The position numbers were made by a program, and so were the translations under genes. Shown piece by piece: positions 8,993 to 17,936 of a DNA stretch of 64,000 bases. The DNA is from Fimenecus sp900545625 (GTDB lineage: Bacteria > Bacillota > Clostridia > Oscillospirales > Acutalibacteraceae). The DNA is taken from contig OZ007023.1 in assembly GCA_963931525.1 (NCBI GenBank), positions 496,001 to 560,000 of the forward strand, written 5' to 3'. Positions within the stretch are counted from its first letter, which is position 1; each line of letters begins with the position of its first letter. The notes below the pieces were generated by a model. The model did no database searches. It saw only the letters and a program-made list of their open reading frames with translations, and had not been told where the DNA came from.

Positions 8993-9760
8993 TCAGCGCT
9001 TCTGCTTTTTCAGAAACTCCTCGGCAAACGCTTCGTAGGCAAGCGCCCCCTTGGAAGTTTTGTCGTAATACAGTACAGGCTGCCCAAAGCTGGGCGCTTC
9101 CGAAAGCCGGACATTGCGCGGGATCGTGGAACGGTAGACCTTCTGCGGGAAGAATTTTTTGACCTGCTCGACCACCTGTGCCGTCAGGTTCAGCCGCCCG
9201 TCATACATCGTCAGCAGCACGCCCTCAAGCTCCAGCTGCGGGTTATAAAGCCTTTTTATTTGCCGCACCGTCGTCATAAGCTGCGCAAGCCCCTCAAGCG
9301 CGTAGTACTCGCACTGGATGGGCACCAAAAAGCTGTCGGACGCGCAAAGGGCGTTGATCGTAATGAGCCCCAGCGAGGGCGGGCAGTCCAAAAAGACAAA
9401 ATCATACTGTTCCCATACGCTCGCGAGCGCCGTTTTCAGTCGGCTTTCGCGGCGGTCCAAGCCGATGAGCTCGACCTCGGCGCCTGCCAAATTGATGTCG
9501 GACGGCAAAATATCGACATTTTTAAATTTTGTGTTGATTATTCCCTGCGCTGTCGGCGCTTCGTTGATGAGCACATCGTAGGCGGAGGTTTGGATCGACC
9601 GCTTGTTCACGCCGTAGCCGCTGGTGGTGTTGCCCTGCGGGTCCACGTCGCAGATAAGCACCTTTTTGCCGAGCGCCCCGACCGCCGCCGACAGGTTGAC
9701 CGCCGTGGTGGTCTTGCCCACGCCGCCTTTTTGGTTGATTATGGAAATGGTTTTTGCCAT
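8993..9760 (-). CDS. parA: chromosome-partitioning ATPase ParA (Soj)
   Basis: Deviant Walker-type ATPase that works with ParB in origin segregation and, in Bacillus, also controls DnaA. 255 residues. Deviant Walker A KGGVGKTTTAVNLS lies at about 11-24, with the signature lysine; Walker A' (VFLDCPPSLG) and a C-terminal SFGQPVLYYDKTSKGA segment are also present. The ATG at 9760 has no clear Shine-Dalgarno sequence. A candidate extended -10 promoter lies about 110 bases upstream. It is separated from noc by 1.1 kb, mostly repeats, although these genes are adjacent in Bacillus. Confidence 0.97.
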   Translation of the reverse strand: MAKTISIINQKGGVGKTTTAVNLSAAVGALGKKVLICDVDPQGNTTSGYGVNKRSIQTSAYDVLINEAPTAQGIINTKFKNVDILPSDINLAGAEVELIGLDRRESRLKTALASVWEQYDFVFLDCPPSLGLITINALCASDSFLVPIQCEYYALEGLAQLMTTVRQIKRLYNPQLELEGVLLTMYDGRLNLTAQVVEQVKKFFPQKVYRSTIPRNVRLSEAPSFGQPVLYYDKTSKGALAYEAFAEEFLKKQKR

Positions 9761-9873
9761 AGGGTTTTTTCAGCTCCGAAAAATTGGACTTGTCCGAGCG
9801 CATACGCCGCTCGTAAGCCGCGCGGGGGACGAACCGTGCCGCCCGCAAACGGGTTTTCTTTTCATGTTTTTAT

Positions 9874-9902
9874 AGTATAGCATAAACCCGAATAAAAGGA
9901 AA
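9874..9902 (-). promoter_or_regulatory. candidate promoter for parA
   Basis: Minus strand: TTTCCT, 17-base spacer, TATACT with an upstream TG (extended -10). The -35 is weak; the -10 is good. It lies just before the repeat block and would serve parA-lipoprotein-parB. Confidence 0.42.
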
Positions 9903-9942
9903 GCCTTTTTTCCCGTAAAGCCCGGTTTTCGGGACACGCTTT

Positions 9943-10318
9943 CAGAAATCAGACTTCAGAATGCAGATATCAGAGCCGTCGGGAAGGTTTGCTGTTTGGA
10001 TTTTTTTCGGCTGCAAACCGCGATTTTTTCTCTCGCCCTGTCTCGCTGCACCCGGCATCCGCGACAGCGGCCGTCTCTGCCGGGGAAGCCCTAACTGAAA
10101 ATCCGTACCTCCCCGTTGGGCACAAACAGAAGCGTTCCAGGTTTCACGTGAAACATACGTGGGGTGGGGAGTTTTGTGCGAAGCAGCGGCTGTGCGGGAA
10201 ACCGAAAATTCGATCACCCGCCCCTACCGCTTCAGATTATATTTTTTGCGCAGCCGCGGCTTTGCGTAAAATCCGCCTGCACCGCATCTAACGTCTAATA
10301 TCTGTAATCTAATATCTA
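9943..10318. repeat. mosaic repeat block with embedded parS-like site
   Basis: 7-bp arrays lie at 9948-9975 (TTCAGAAATCAGACTTCAGA) and 10287-10318 (CTAACGTCTAATATCTGTAA). Subterminal GCCGCGGCTTTGCG-type sequence is near 10255, and CCGCCCCTAC-like arm remnants are near 10219. The parS-like palindrome at 10140-10155 sits in the middle. No coding sequence is evident. Confidence 0.65.
10140..10155. promoter_or_regulatory. parS-like site, one mismatch
   Basis: Reads GGTTTCACGTGAAACA, differing at one end base from the well-known Firmicutes parS consensus TGTTTCACGTGAAACA. Intergenic, within a repeat block between noc and parA. Probably a ParB loading site. Confidence 0.75.
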
Positions 10319-10322
10319 AAAG

Positions 10323-10362
10323 GCGAAACAGCGGCCGGGACATGCCCGAACCGCTGTTTCGC
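10323..10362. terminator. strong hairpin between noc and parA
   Basis: 12-bp perfect stem GCGAAACAGCGG / CCGCTGTTTCGC with a partly paired loop (CCGGGACATGCCCG). On the minus strand it is followed by CCTTTTAGAT. It could end noc transcripts that run through the repeat block; the T tract is short. Confidence 0.5.
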
Positions 10363-10475
10363 TGTGGATGTGGGGTGTGAAAGAGAAGGATATGGATATT
10401 TAAAACGGAACGGCGACAGGGGTGGGCCGCCGTCCACGTTTTACGAAGATTGCGCGCCGACAGGCGCAGGGCGGG

Positions 10476-10880
10476 CAGGATTCAGAGAGGAGCGGTGAGA
10501 GGCGAGAAATCAGACACGGAAAGGTAAGCCTTTTGCAGCGCCGCCGCTGCGCGGAGAAATGTGCAGTGTGTAGGGCGGGGGCTTGCTCCCGCCGCAGTTG
10601 CCATAGAAGTCACAGCACGAGTAGATTCTCCGAAACTCAAATCCTTTTGCCGTTTCGGGACGATTCCTCCGGCACAGCCGCCAACTCTTTGACAGCCGAA
10701 CTACGCTCGGCGGGAGCAGATTCTCCGAATCCCGAACCCTTTTGTCGCTTCGTGACATTTCCCCTGACAGGGGAATCACCCGCCCTACAACAGAAACATT
10801 CCGTTTCTGTGCTGCCGCGGCTTCACGAAAACTGTCCCGCCGCACATCTGACCTCTGATTTCTGATGTCTGAAATCTGCC
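10476..10880. repeat. mosaic repeat block abutting the noc stop codon
   Basis: GTAGGGCGGGGGCTTGCTCCCGCC at about 10569 pairs with an inverted GGGGAATCACCCGCCCTAC at about 10780-10796. Between them are AGATTCTCCGAATCCCGAA and a TTTCCCCTGACAGGGGAA hairpin. A 7-bp array (CATCTGACCTCTGATTTCTG) at 10846-10885 runs into the end of noc. Confidence 0.75.
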
Positions 10881-10881
10881 T

Positions 10882-11712
10882 TCAGACTGCCTCGTCCTCC
10901 GCAGAGAGGGGAAGCTTGAGCTGCTCTAATTTCGGGATGCGCACGATGTATTCGATGTATTCCGGCGTTTCACTCTTGGCGGCATCCGCGTCCACGCCTG
11001 CGCGCCGAATGGCGTCTACGGCGTGGTTCAAGGTGTTGATGAACACACGCACATCGCGCACGCCGCGGAAATTCGTGCGGTTTTTGCCTGTTTTTGCCAG
11101 CATCTGCTCCACGAGCCGCTCGCTTTCCTGCACGGTCAAATGGCGGTCAAGCATGATGCCCAATGCACGCGCGCGCTGTTCGTCGTTGTCGAGCTGCAAA
11201 AGCGCCCGCGCATGGCGCTCCGAAAGCCCGCCGCGCGTGAGCCGGTAGCGCATATCCTCCGGCAGACGGAGAAGCCGCAGCTTGTTCGAGAGGGTGGACG
11301 GCGCTTTACCGAGCTTGCGGCTTAATTCCTCGCGGCTCATGCCGTAGTCCGTTACAAGGCGGTCGATCGCCTCCGCCTCCTCGAAGCAGTCGAGATCCTG
11401 CCTTTGCAGGTTTTCGATGAGTGAAAACACGGCGGAATTTTTGTTGTCAAGCTCGGCGACGATGGCGGGGATCTTGGTAAGCCCCACAAGGCGTGCCGCA
11501 CGCAGCCGCCGTTCGCCCGAGATCAGCTCGAAGCCTGTTTCGGTCTGACGCACCGTGATCGGCTGTAAGATGCCGTTTTGCCGGATGCTTTGCGCCAGCC
11601 CCTCCAGCTCGTCATAATCGAACCGCTGCCGCGGCTGGTTGGGGTTCGGCGCTATGTTTTCCTGCGGGATCAGGAAGATCTGACCCGCGCTTTTGACCTT
11701 CGGTGTTTTCAT
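10882..11712 (-). CDS. noc: nucleoid occlusion protein, ParB paralog
   Basis: ParB-family DNA-binding protein. Its Bacillus counterpart coats DNA from Noc sites, tethers it to the membrane and blocks FtsZ over the nucleoid. 276 residues with IPQENIAPNPNQPRQRFDY, the CTP-binding GERRLRAARLVG and a helix-turn-helix at about 120-150 (GMSREELSRKLGKAPSTLSN). It is called noc rather than a second parB because it lies next to rsmG-mnmG, as in Bacillus, while the parA-linked paralog is Spo0J. The N-terminus lacks an obvious amphipathic membrane helix. The ATG at 11712 has no clear Shine-Dalgarno sequence. Confidence 0.85.
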   Translation of the reverse strand: MKTPKVKSAGQIFLIPQENIAPNPNQPRQRFDYDELEGLAQSIRQNGILQPITVRQTETGFELISGERRLRAARLVGLTKIPAIVAELDNKNSAVFSLIENLQRQDLDCFEEAEAIDRLVTDYGMSREELSRKLGKAPSTLSNKLRLLRLPEDMRYRLTRGGLSERHARALLQLDNDEQRARALGIMLDRHLTVQESERLVEQMLAKTGKNRTNFRGVRDVRVFINTLNHAVDAIRRAGVDADAAKSETPEYIEYIVRIPKLEQLKLPLSAEDEAV

Positions 11713-11829
11713 TGCTTTGTCCGCGGGCGAAAGCCGCCCTTTCCTTTACACAGAATCCCGTCGGGGAAAGCGCCCCGCCCGGCTTGTCCGGCGAAGGCCT
11801 TGAAAAAGCGTTCCCCGCCCGACAGCATT

Positions 11830-11859
11830 AGCTTAGCACGGGCGGGGCAGATTTGTAAA
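11830..11859 (-). promoter_or_regulatory. candidate promoter for noc
   Basis: Minus strand TTTACA, 18-base spacer, TAAGCT with a TG one base before it (extended -10), about 120 bases upstream of the noc start. Suggestive only. Confidence 0.35.
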
Positions 11860-11905
11860 GGAAAAGCGTTCGTCCGAAAACGCGGCGATTCACGGCTTTT
11901 TCCCT

Positions 11906-12619
11906 TTATTTTAAGGGGCTTTTCGCGATTTTTGCGGATGCACGCGGGTATTTTGGCGGAGTTTGCGATATTTTCCGCACAAAAACGATGCGCCGCGGCG
12001 TATTTTCGACCAGATCAAATAAAAGATTTTGCTCCGTTTTCCCGCCGAGCAGCCGCACCGCGCCCGCCGCATTTTGAATTTCTTCCTCGGCGGCGGCGGA
12101 TTTCATGGCGAGAAACAGCCCGCCTGCGCGGACAAAGGGCAGGCAGTATTCGACCAGCACCGCCATATCCGCTACGGCGCGCGCCGTCACGAAATCAAAT
12201 TTTTCGCGGTATTTCGGCAGTTTTCCCGCTTCTTCGGCGCGCAGGTGCAGGGTTTCGCCGACAAGCCCCGTTTCTTCAAGGACGGCGCGAATAAACCCCA
12301 GTTTTTTGCGCGTGCCGTCCAAAACCGTGACGGAAAGGTCGGGGCGCGCAAGTTTCAGTGCAAGACCCGGAAAGCCCGCCCCCGTACCGACATCCAAAAG
12401 CGACGCGCCCGCAGGGAACTGCGTTTTTCCCAGCAGCACCAGCGAATCCGCAAAGTGCTTGACCGTGACCTCGTCGGGGTCGGTCACAGCGGTCAAATTA
12501 AATTGGCGGTTGGTCTCGATCAGCCGTTCGGCATACAGGTCGAGCCGCATAAGGGCTTCCCTGTCGAGCGTCACGCCGTGCGCGGCGAGCGTGCGTTCCA
12601 GCAGCGGGAAATTGAGCAT
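11906..12619 (-). CDS. rsmG: 16S rRNA (guanine-527)-N7-methyltransferase
   Basis: SAM-dependent enzyme that methylates G527 of 16S rRNA. 237 residues. The SAM motif LLDVGTGAGFPGLALK lies at about 67-82 and RQFNLTAVTDPDEV precedes it, both typical. I place the start at the ATG at 12619, which overlaps the mnmG stop (TGATG); an in-frame TTG just upstream is less likely. This is the conserved mnmG-rsmG-noc order. The last 30 residues are Lys/Pro/Ala-rich and not conserved to my knowledge. Confidence 0.96.
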   Translation of the reverse strand: MLNFPLLERTLAAHGVTLDREALMRLDLYAERLIETNRQFNLTAVTDPDEVTVKHFADSLVLLGKTQFPAGASLLDVGTGAGFPGLALKLARPDLSVTVLDGTRKKLGFIRAVLEETGLVGETLHLRAEEAGKLPKYREKFDFVTARAVADMAVLVEYCLPFVRAGGLFLAMKSAAAEEEIQNAAGAVRLLGGKTEQNLLFDLVENTPRRIVFVRKISQTPPKYPRASAKIAKSPLK

Positions 12620-14490
12620 CAATACCCCTCCTTGGCAAGGTAAATAAGCAAAACGGAAATGTCGGCGGGGGAGACGCCGCTGATGCGCGACGCCTGCCCG
12701 ACGTTCTGCGGGCGCGCCTTGCCGAGCTTTTCGCGCGCTTCGAGCCGTAACCCCTCAATCGTATCGTATCGGATACCGTCGGGGATGCGTTTGCCCTCCA
12801 GGCGGCGCATTTCGCGCACCTGCGCCTCCTGGCGGCGGATGTAGCCCTCGTATTTGAGTTCGATCTCCACCTGCTCGGACACCGCTTTCGGCAGGTCGGG
12901 GCGCGTCGGGTCGAAGGGCGCGAGCGCGTCGTAGTCAAGCTGCGGGCGGCGTAAAAGCTCCGCCAATTTCATGCCCGTTTTCATCGGCGATGTTTCACGT
13001 GAAACAAGCAGCGCCTGTAATTCATCGCTCGGCGGTATGGTCGTCTCCTCGGCGCGGCATCGTTCGGCTTCGATCTGTGCGGATTTTTTCAGGAAACGGG
13101 CGTATTTTTCGTCCGAGACCAGCCCGATCTCATGACCCATGGGCGTCAGGCGCAGATCGGCGTTGTCCTGCCGCAGCAAAAGGCGGTATTCCGAGCGCGA
13201 GGTCATCATGCGGTAGGGGTCGGCGCAGCCCTTGGTCACAAGGTCATCAATAAGCGTACCGATATACGATGTGGCGCGGTCGAGCACGAAAGGGTCTTTC
13301 CCCTGCACCTTGCGCGCGGCGTTGATGCCGGCAATCAGTCCCTGCGCCGCCGCCTCTTCATAGCCGGACGAGCCGTTGAACTGCCCCGCACCGAACAGGC
13401 CTTCCAAATCTAAAAATTCCAGTGACGGCGAAAGCGCGAGCGGGTCTACGCAGTCGTATTCGATCGCGTAGGCGGTGCGCATGATCTCCACGTGCTCCAA
13501 GCCAGAGATCGTGCGCAGGAACTGCAGCTGCACGGCTTCGGGGAGCGACGAGGACATCCCCTGCAAATACATTTCCTCGGTATCTAAGCCGCAGGGCTCG
13601 ACAAACAGCTGGTGGCGCTCCTTATCGGGAAAGCGCATGACCTTATCCTCAAAGCTCGGGCAGTAGCGCGGCCCCACGCCGTGGATCCTGCCGCCGTAGA
13701 GGGGAGACGAGTCGATATTGTCGAGAATGACCTGCTTGGTCGCGTCGTTCGTGTAGGTGATATAGCAATCCGCCTTGTTTTCGGGCGGGGTCTCGGTGTC
13801 AAAGGAAAAGGGCACGGTCGCTTCGTCGCCCTTTTGCACCTCCATCACGGAAAAATCCACGCTGCGGCGGTTGACGCGCGCGGGCGTACCCGTTTTAAAG
13901 CGGCGCAGCGGGATGTGCAATCGCTTGAGCGCTGCGGAAAGCGCCGTCGCGGGGAACATACCGTCCGGGCCGCTCTCATAGGAAACATCGCCGATGTAGA
14001 TGCGCCCGCCGAGGAACGTGCCCGTCGCGAGCACGACACATTTCGCCGAGTAAATGGCTTCAAGCCGCGTTTTGAGCGTCCAAAGCCCGCCGTCGTCGCG
14101 GTACAGGTCAACGATCTCCGCCTGCCGCACGTCCAGCCGCGCCTGGCGTTCGAGCGCGTGTTTCATGTATTTTGCATATTCGCGGCGGTCGATCTGCGCG
14201 CGCAGGGAGTGCACCGCCGGGCCTTTGCCGCGGTTGAGCATGCGCGACTGGATCTCGGTCTTGTCCGCCGCCCTGCCCATCTCGCCGCCGAGCGCGTCGA
14301 TCTCGCGCACAAGATGGCCTTTCGACGTGCCGCCGATGGAGGGGTTGCAGGGCATGTTGCCGATCCAGTCAAGGTTGATGGTGAACACCCCGACCGTGCA
14401 GCCGAGCCGCGCGGCGGCAAGTCCGGCTTCAATGCCTGCGTGCCCGGCGCCGATCACGGCAACATCATATTGTTTTGCAAAATAGTCCAT
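12619..14490 (-). CDS. mnmG: tRNA U34 carboxymethylaminomethyl enzyme MnmG (GidA)
   Basis: FAD protein that, with MnmE, installs the 5-carboxymethylaminomethyl group on wobble uridine 34 of tRNAs. 623 residues, normal length. The FAD-binding VAVIGAGHAGIEAGLAAARLG lies at 10-30, with GTFLGGRIYIG, RFKTGTPARV and the C-terminal GVSPADISVLLIYL also present. The ATG at 14490 opens the gene. A perfect parS palindrome lies inside the coding sequence at 12991-13006. A 0.58-kb repeat block separates it from mnmE, which normally sits directly upstream. Confidence 0.98.
   Translation of the reverse strand: MDYFAKQYDVAVIGAGHAGIEAGLAAARLGCTVGVFTINLDWIGNMPCNPSIGGTSKGHLVREIDALGGEMGRAADKTEIQSRMLNRGKGPAVHSLRAQIDRREYAKYMKHALERQARLDVRQAEIVDLYRDDGGLWTLKTRLEAIYSAKCVVLATGTFLGGRIYIGDVSYESGPDGMFPATALSAALKRLHIPLRRFKTGTPARVNRRSVDFSVMEVQKGDEATVPFSFDTETPPENKADCYITYTNDATKQVILDNIDSSPLYGGRIHGVGPRYCPSFEDKVMRFPDKERHQLFVEPCGLDTEEMYLQGMSSSLPEAVQLQFLRTISGLEHVEIMRTAYAIEYDCVDPLALSPSLEFLDLEGLFGAGQFNGSSGYEEAAAQGLIAGINAARKVQGKDPFVLDRATSYIGTLIDDLVTKGCADPYRMMTSRSEYRLLLRQDNADLRLTPMGHEIGLVSDEKYARFLKKSAQIEAERCRAEETTIPPSDELQALLVSRETSPMKTGMKLAELLRRPQLDYDALAPFDPTRPDLPKAVSEQVEIELKYEGYIRRQEAQVREMRRLEGKRIPDGIRYDTIEGLRLEAREKLGKARPQNVGQASRISGVSPADISVLLIYLAKEGY
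12991..13006. promoter_or_regulatory. perfect parS site inside mnmG
   Basis: TGTTTCACGTGAAACA, an exact 16-bp match to the Firmicutes parS consensus, lying about 8 kb left of dnaA inside the mnmG reading frame, where it encodes part of VSRETS. It should load the ParB at 7479-8327. Confidence 0.93.
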
Positions 14491-14518
14491 AGTTATGTTC
14501 CCTTAACAAAATTTAGCG

Positions 14519-15070
14519 TTTAGAATGCAGAAGAAAGATGTTAGAGGCGATACAGGCGGTTTTCTGCGAAAGTGCGGCTGCGTGGATGAAAATAACAGTC
14601 ACGCGTAGTGGCGGTGATTCCCCTGTTAGGGGAAATGTCCGCGGAAGCGGACAAAAGGGTGCCCGTTTTCAGAGAAAATTCCACGCCCGCCCGTACGCAG
14701 AGAATCAGAGATCCGTGGTCAGAAAATAGATTCAAGATAAAAGGTTCCTCGCTTGGGCTTTTACCAATTTGTGCACAGTAGGCTTTTTCTCTCCCCCTGT
14801 CTCGCTGATGCTCGCCATCCCCCTCGTCAGAGGGGGAAACGCCCAACCGAACATTTGCAGAAATCCTTTCCTCCCTCTGAGGAGGGAGGTGGGGCGGCGG
14901 CAAGCCGCCGCCTCGGAGGGAGAGACCGCAGGGCGGGTGATTTCCCCTAACAGGGGAATCACCGCCACTACGCGGTTTGTACAGGTTTTCTATTTGGGTT
15001 ATAACCGCGGCAATGCGTAAAAACGCCTGCACCGCATCTGATTTCTGTTTTCTAACTTCTGACATCTGAT
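14519..15070. repeat. mosaic repeat block between mnmE and mnmG
   Basis: 7-bp arrays lie at the left edge (TTTAGAATGCAGAAGAAAGA) and at 15042-15072 (ATCTGATTTCTGTTTTCTAA), the latter touching the mnmE stop. Between are a GTAGTGGCGGTGATTCCCC arm near 14605, a facing pair of CCCCCTCGTCAGAGGGGG and CCTCCCTCTGAGGAGGGAGG modules at 14820-14890, and an inverted arm AATCACCGCCACTAC at 14957-14971. A variant arm (GTAGTGG in place of GTAGGGC) is used on both sides. Confidence 0.75.
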
Positions 15071-15072
15071 TT

Positions 15073-16434
15073 TCACTTGCCGACGCAGAACTGCGCAAAG
15101 ACCGCGTCCACAACGGATTCCGTAGCGCGTTTGCCCGTAAGGGTGTCGAGCTCCTCGATCGCCGCATCCATACACACCTGCACCGCGTCGCGTGTAATCC
15201 CTGCGGTGAGCGCGTCATGCGCTTCGTTTAAGTGTTCGAGCGCCGAACGGCAGCAGGCGTTCTGCCGCTCGTTCATCAAAGCCGGGGCGGCGGTGTCAAA
15301 ATCGGCTGTCCCCAGCACCTCGGAAACGGCGGCTTCCAGATCGGCAAGCCCCGTTTGTGTTTTGGCACTGACCGGCACAACTTTATTAAACACTGTGTCT
15401 AATATTTCGCTGTCCAACTGCTGCGGCAGATCGGTCTTGTTAATAACGGCAATGGCTTTTTTCCCTTTGCACAGCGCGAACAGCTGTTTATCCTCGTCGG
15501 TCAGTGGCTCGGCGCTGTCAAATACCGCCAAAACGAGCGTTGCGCGCTCCAATGCCGTGCGGGCGCGTTCCACGCCGATACGCTCTACGGCGTCATCTGT
15601 ATCGTGCAGACCTGCCGTATCGGAAAGATGCAGCACCAGCCCGCCGAGCATGACCGTTTCCTCCACCACATCGCGCGTTGTACCGGCTACGTCGGTGACG
15701 ATCGAGCGTTCCGAGCCCGAAAGGAGGTTCATCAACGTCGATTTGCCGACGTTCGGCCGGCCGACGATGACCGTATCCACGCCCTCGCGCACGGCGCGTC
15801 CCGAATCAAAGCGGGCGATAAGCGCCGTAAGCGCATCCCGCGCGCCGTCGACAACTTGCAGCAGCGCGTCGTCCGATACGTCGTCGATGTCCTCGTCGGG
15901 GTAGTCCACCCATGCCGCGAGCGCGGCGGAGGTCGCTTTCAGGCGGTCGGATATGGCGTCGATCTCATGCGAAAGCTTCCCCTCCAGCGCGCCGAACGCC
16001 GCCTGCGCCGCCTGTTCGCCTTGGGCGGCGATGAGCTGCATCACGCCCTCGGCGCGGGTCAGATCCATTTTGCCGTTTAAAAACGCCCGGCGCGTAAATT
16101 CGCCCGCCTCGGCAGCGCGCGCGCCGTTTTGGAGAGCGGCGCGCAAAACCTGCCGCGTCACATACAGCCCGCCGTGGCAGGAGATCTCCACCACGTCCTC
16201 ACCCGTATAGCTTTTCGGCGCACGGAACACAAGGGCGACCGCCTCATCCACGGGGACGCCGCCGCAAAGCACCGTGCCGAACGCGGCATGGTAGCCCGGC
16301 AGGGAAGATAAGGGCTTTTTTGAGACGGGGCGGAAAATGCGGTCGGCGACCGCCAGGGCATCTTCGCCCGAAATGCGGACAATGCCGATTCCGCCCGCCG
16401 CCTGACCGGTGGAGATCGCGGCTATCGTGGACAT
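15073..16434 (-). CDS. mnmE: tRNA modification GTPase MnmE
   Basis: Potassium-activated GTPase that works with MnmG on tRNA wobble uridine. 453 residues. The N-terminal formyl-THF domain starts MSTIAAISTGQAAGGIGIVR, and the G domain has VGRPNVGKSTLMNLL at about 220-235, DVAGTTRD and NKTD. The C-terminal FCVGK is the FCIGK-type catalytic cysteine motif. The ATG at 16434 follows GAGGTGATCTT; the open frame extends another 100 codons upstream, but only through repeat sequence. The stop codon touches a 7-bp repeat array. Confidence 0.97.
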   Translation of the reverse strand: MSTIAAISTGQAAGGIGIVRISGEDALAVADRIFRPVSKKPLSSLPGYHAAFGTVLCGGVPVDEAVALVFRAPKSYTGEDVVEISCHGGLYVTRQVLRAALQNGARAAEAGEFTRRAFLNGKMDLTRAEGVMQLIAAQGEQAAQAAFGALEGKLSHEIDAISDRLKATSAALAAWVDYPDEDIDDVSDDALLQVVDGARDALTALIARFDSGRAVREGVDTVIVGRPNVGKSTLMNLLSGSERSIVTDVAGTTRDVVEETVMLGGLVLHLSDTAGLHDTDDAVERIGVERARTALERATLVLAVFDSAEPLTDEDKQLFALCKGKKAIAVINKTDLPQQLDSEILDTVFNKVVPVSAKTQTGLADLEAAVSEVLGTADFDTAAPALMNERQNACCRSALEHLNEAHDALTAGITRDAVQVCMDAAIEELDTLTGKRATESVVDAVFAQFCVGK

Positions 16435-16496
16435 AAGATCACCTCGTTTGCAGATGCTGGTGTGGGGGGCGCGGATTGTACGCAGCCGTAGAGCGC

Positions 16497-16820
16497 CGCA
16501 ATCCGTAGGGACAGCCCTTGCGGCTGTCCGCTTCCAGAAGACGGAATTTAGATGGCAGAGATCAGATGCGGTGTGGGCATATTTTTCACAAACCGCGTGT
16601 ATGTATAACCTTTCGACTGCGAAAACAAGTAAAATACTGCTGAACCCTGTAGGGGCGTAGGGCGGGGGAGATTCCCATGACAGGGGAATCACCCGCGCCC
16701 TACGGGTTCGCGTTTTTTCGGCTTCTTGGAACCCACCCACGCCGTATCTGACATCTAACGTCTGTATTCTAAACTCTGGTTCGCACGTCTAACATCTACC
16801 ATCTGCAATCTAAAATCTAA
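16497..16820. repeat. hairpin and mosaic repeat block between jag and mnmE
   Basis: A GTAGGGACAGCCCTTGCGGC hairpin module (GGACAGCC/GGCTGTCC) lies at 16506-16530. Next come a 7-bp array near 16545, an arm GTAGGGGCGTAGGGCGGG near 16650, and an inverted arm CCCGCGCCCTAC near 16690. A second array at 16742-16820 (GACATCTAACGTCTGTATTC) runs up to the jag terminator. Confidence 0.7.
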
Positions 16821-16847
16821 AAAGCGGCGGGAGTTCCCGCCGCTTTT
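16819..16847 (-). terminator. intrinsic terminator of jag
   Basis: Perfect hairpin AAGCGGCGGGA / TCCCGCCGCTT with a 2-base loop, then TTTTTAGATT on the minus strand, just after the jag stop. Confidence 0.8.
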
Positions 16848-16856
16848 CAAATCTGC

Positions 16857-17918
16857 TTATTCCGCCTCGGTCGAGTCGGGGGCGGCCTGCTCTTTTTTCA
16901 CTTCGATCTTGCCGTAAAGCGAAGCCCCCGCCACGTCATTGCGCTTTTCGCGGTCGGCGGCGACGTCGGGCACATACGGCTCGCGGCGCGGTCGGTCACG
17001 GCGGTCGCGGCGGTCACGGCGATCATTGCGGTCGTGGCGATAGTCGCCGGAGCGTCCGCTGCGCGCGCCGCCCTTGGGCGCGTTTTCGGATGCGATGATC
17101 ACGCGGCGGTCGAGATCCACGCCCGTGGAATACGAGGTCACGCCGTCGATCTCCTGAATGGTGGTGTGGATGATGCGCCGTTCATACGGGTTCATCGGCT
17201 CGAGCGTCAGGCTGCGCCCGGTGCGCAGCACTCTTGCGGCGTCCTTTTTCGCAAGGTCGGCAAGCGCCGCTTCGCGCTTTTCGCGGTAATCGCCGATGTT
17301 GATCCCCACGCGCTTATACCCTTGTCTGCCGCGGTTTTCCACCATGCGTGCAAGGTACTGGATCGCGTCGAGCGTTTCGCCGCGGCGGCCGATGACAATG
17401 CCGTAATCCTCCCCGCAGGAGAGCTCAAACAAAATTTCCTCATCGTTTTCAAACGCTTCGACCTCGCATTCGGGCAGCCCCAGCCCGCGCACGAGCTCGG
17501 CAATGTAAGCCGCAGTCTTTTCATGCGCGTCGGTCGGGGTCAAACGCGCCTTGCGCTCCCGGAACGAAAGCGGCTTTTCGGCAGGCGCCTTTGCGCTTTC
17601 CGCCTTATCGCCCTTTTCCGCTTTTTCTGCGGGTTTCGCCGCCTTGGGCTTTTCGGCTGTCTCTTTTTTCTGCGGTTTTTCCGCCGGTTTTTTCTTCTTT
17701 TCGGGGCGCGGCGCCTTTTTCTCGGCGGGCGCGTCCGGGAGCTCCACGGTCACCTTGACCTCGGCGGGCGAACCGCCGAACAGCCCGAGGATCTTTTTCG
17801 ACGGGAGCTTCAAAACCTCTACATGGTAATCGTCTTCATCCGTAAGCCCCAGTTCTGTAAGCGCCGCCGCAGTCGCTTCCTCAATGGTTGCGGCGGATTT
17901 TATGCATTCCTTGGTCAT
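16857..17918 (-). CDS. khpB: RNA-binding protein KhpB (Jag/EloR)
   Basis: KH/R3H RNA-binding protein; relatives form a complex with KhpA and affect cell elongation and division. 353 residues. The Jag N-domain at about 10-60 includes SKKILGLFGGSPAEVKV. A long Ala/Lys/Glu/Pro-rich linker follows (about 63-120), then the KH domain with GIVIGRRGETLDAI at about 175-190 and an R3H domain around NPYERRIIHTTIQ. The tail has Arg-Asp repeats (RNDRRDRRDRRDRP), a likely RNA contact. It lies 18 bases downstream of yidC, its usual partner. Confidence 0.95.
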   Translation of the reverse strand: MTKECIKSAATIEEATAAALTELGLTDEDDYHVEVLKLPSKKILGLFGGSPAEVKVTVELPDAPAEKKAPRPEKKKKPAEKPQKKETAEKPKAAKPAEKAEKGDKAESAKAPAEKPLSFRERKARLTPTDAHEKTAAYIAELVRGLGLPECEVEAFENDEEILFELSCGEDYGIVIGRRGETLDAIQYLARMVENRGRQGYKRVGINIGDYREKREAALADLAKKDAARVLRTGRSLTLEPMNPYERRIIHTTIQEIDGVTSYSTGVDLDRRVIIASENAPKGGARSGRSGDYRHDRNDRRDRRDRRDRPRREPYVPDVAADREKRNDVAGASLYGKIEVKKEQAAPDSTEAE

Positions 17919-17936
17919 AACTGTCTCCTTCGTGTA

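Noticed and set aside
16435..16740. Upstream extension of the mnmE frame (about 100 codons)
   Set aside because: It runs through repeat modules, has no homology, and the ATG at 16434 has a good ribosome site and gives the family N-terminus.
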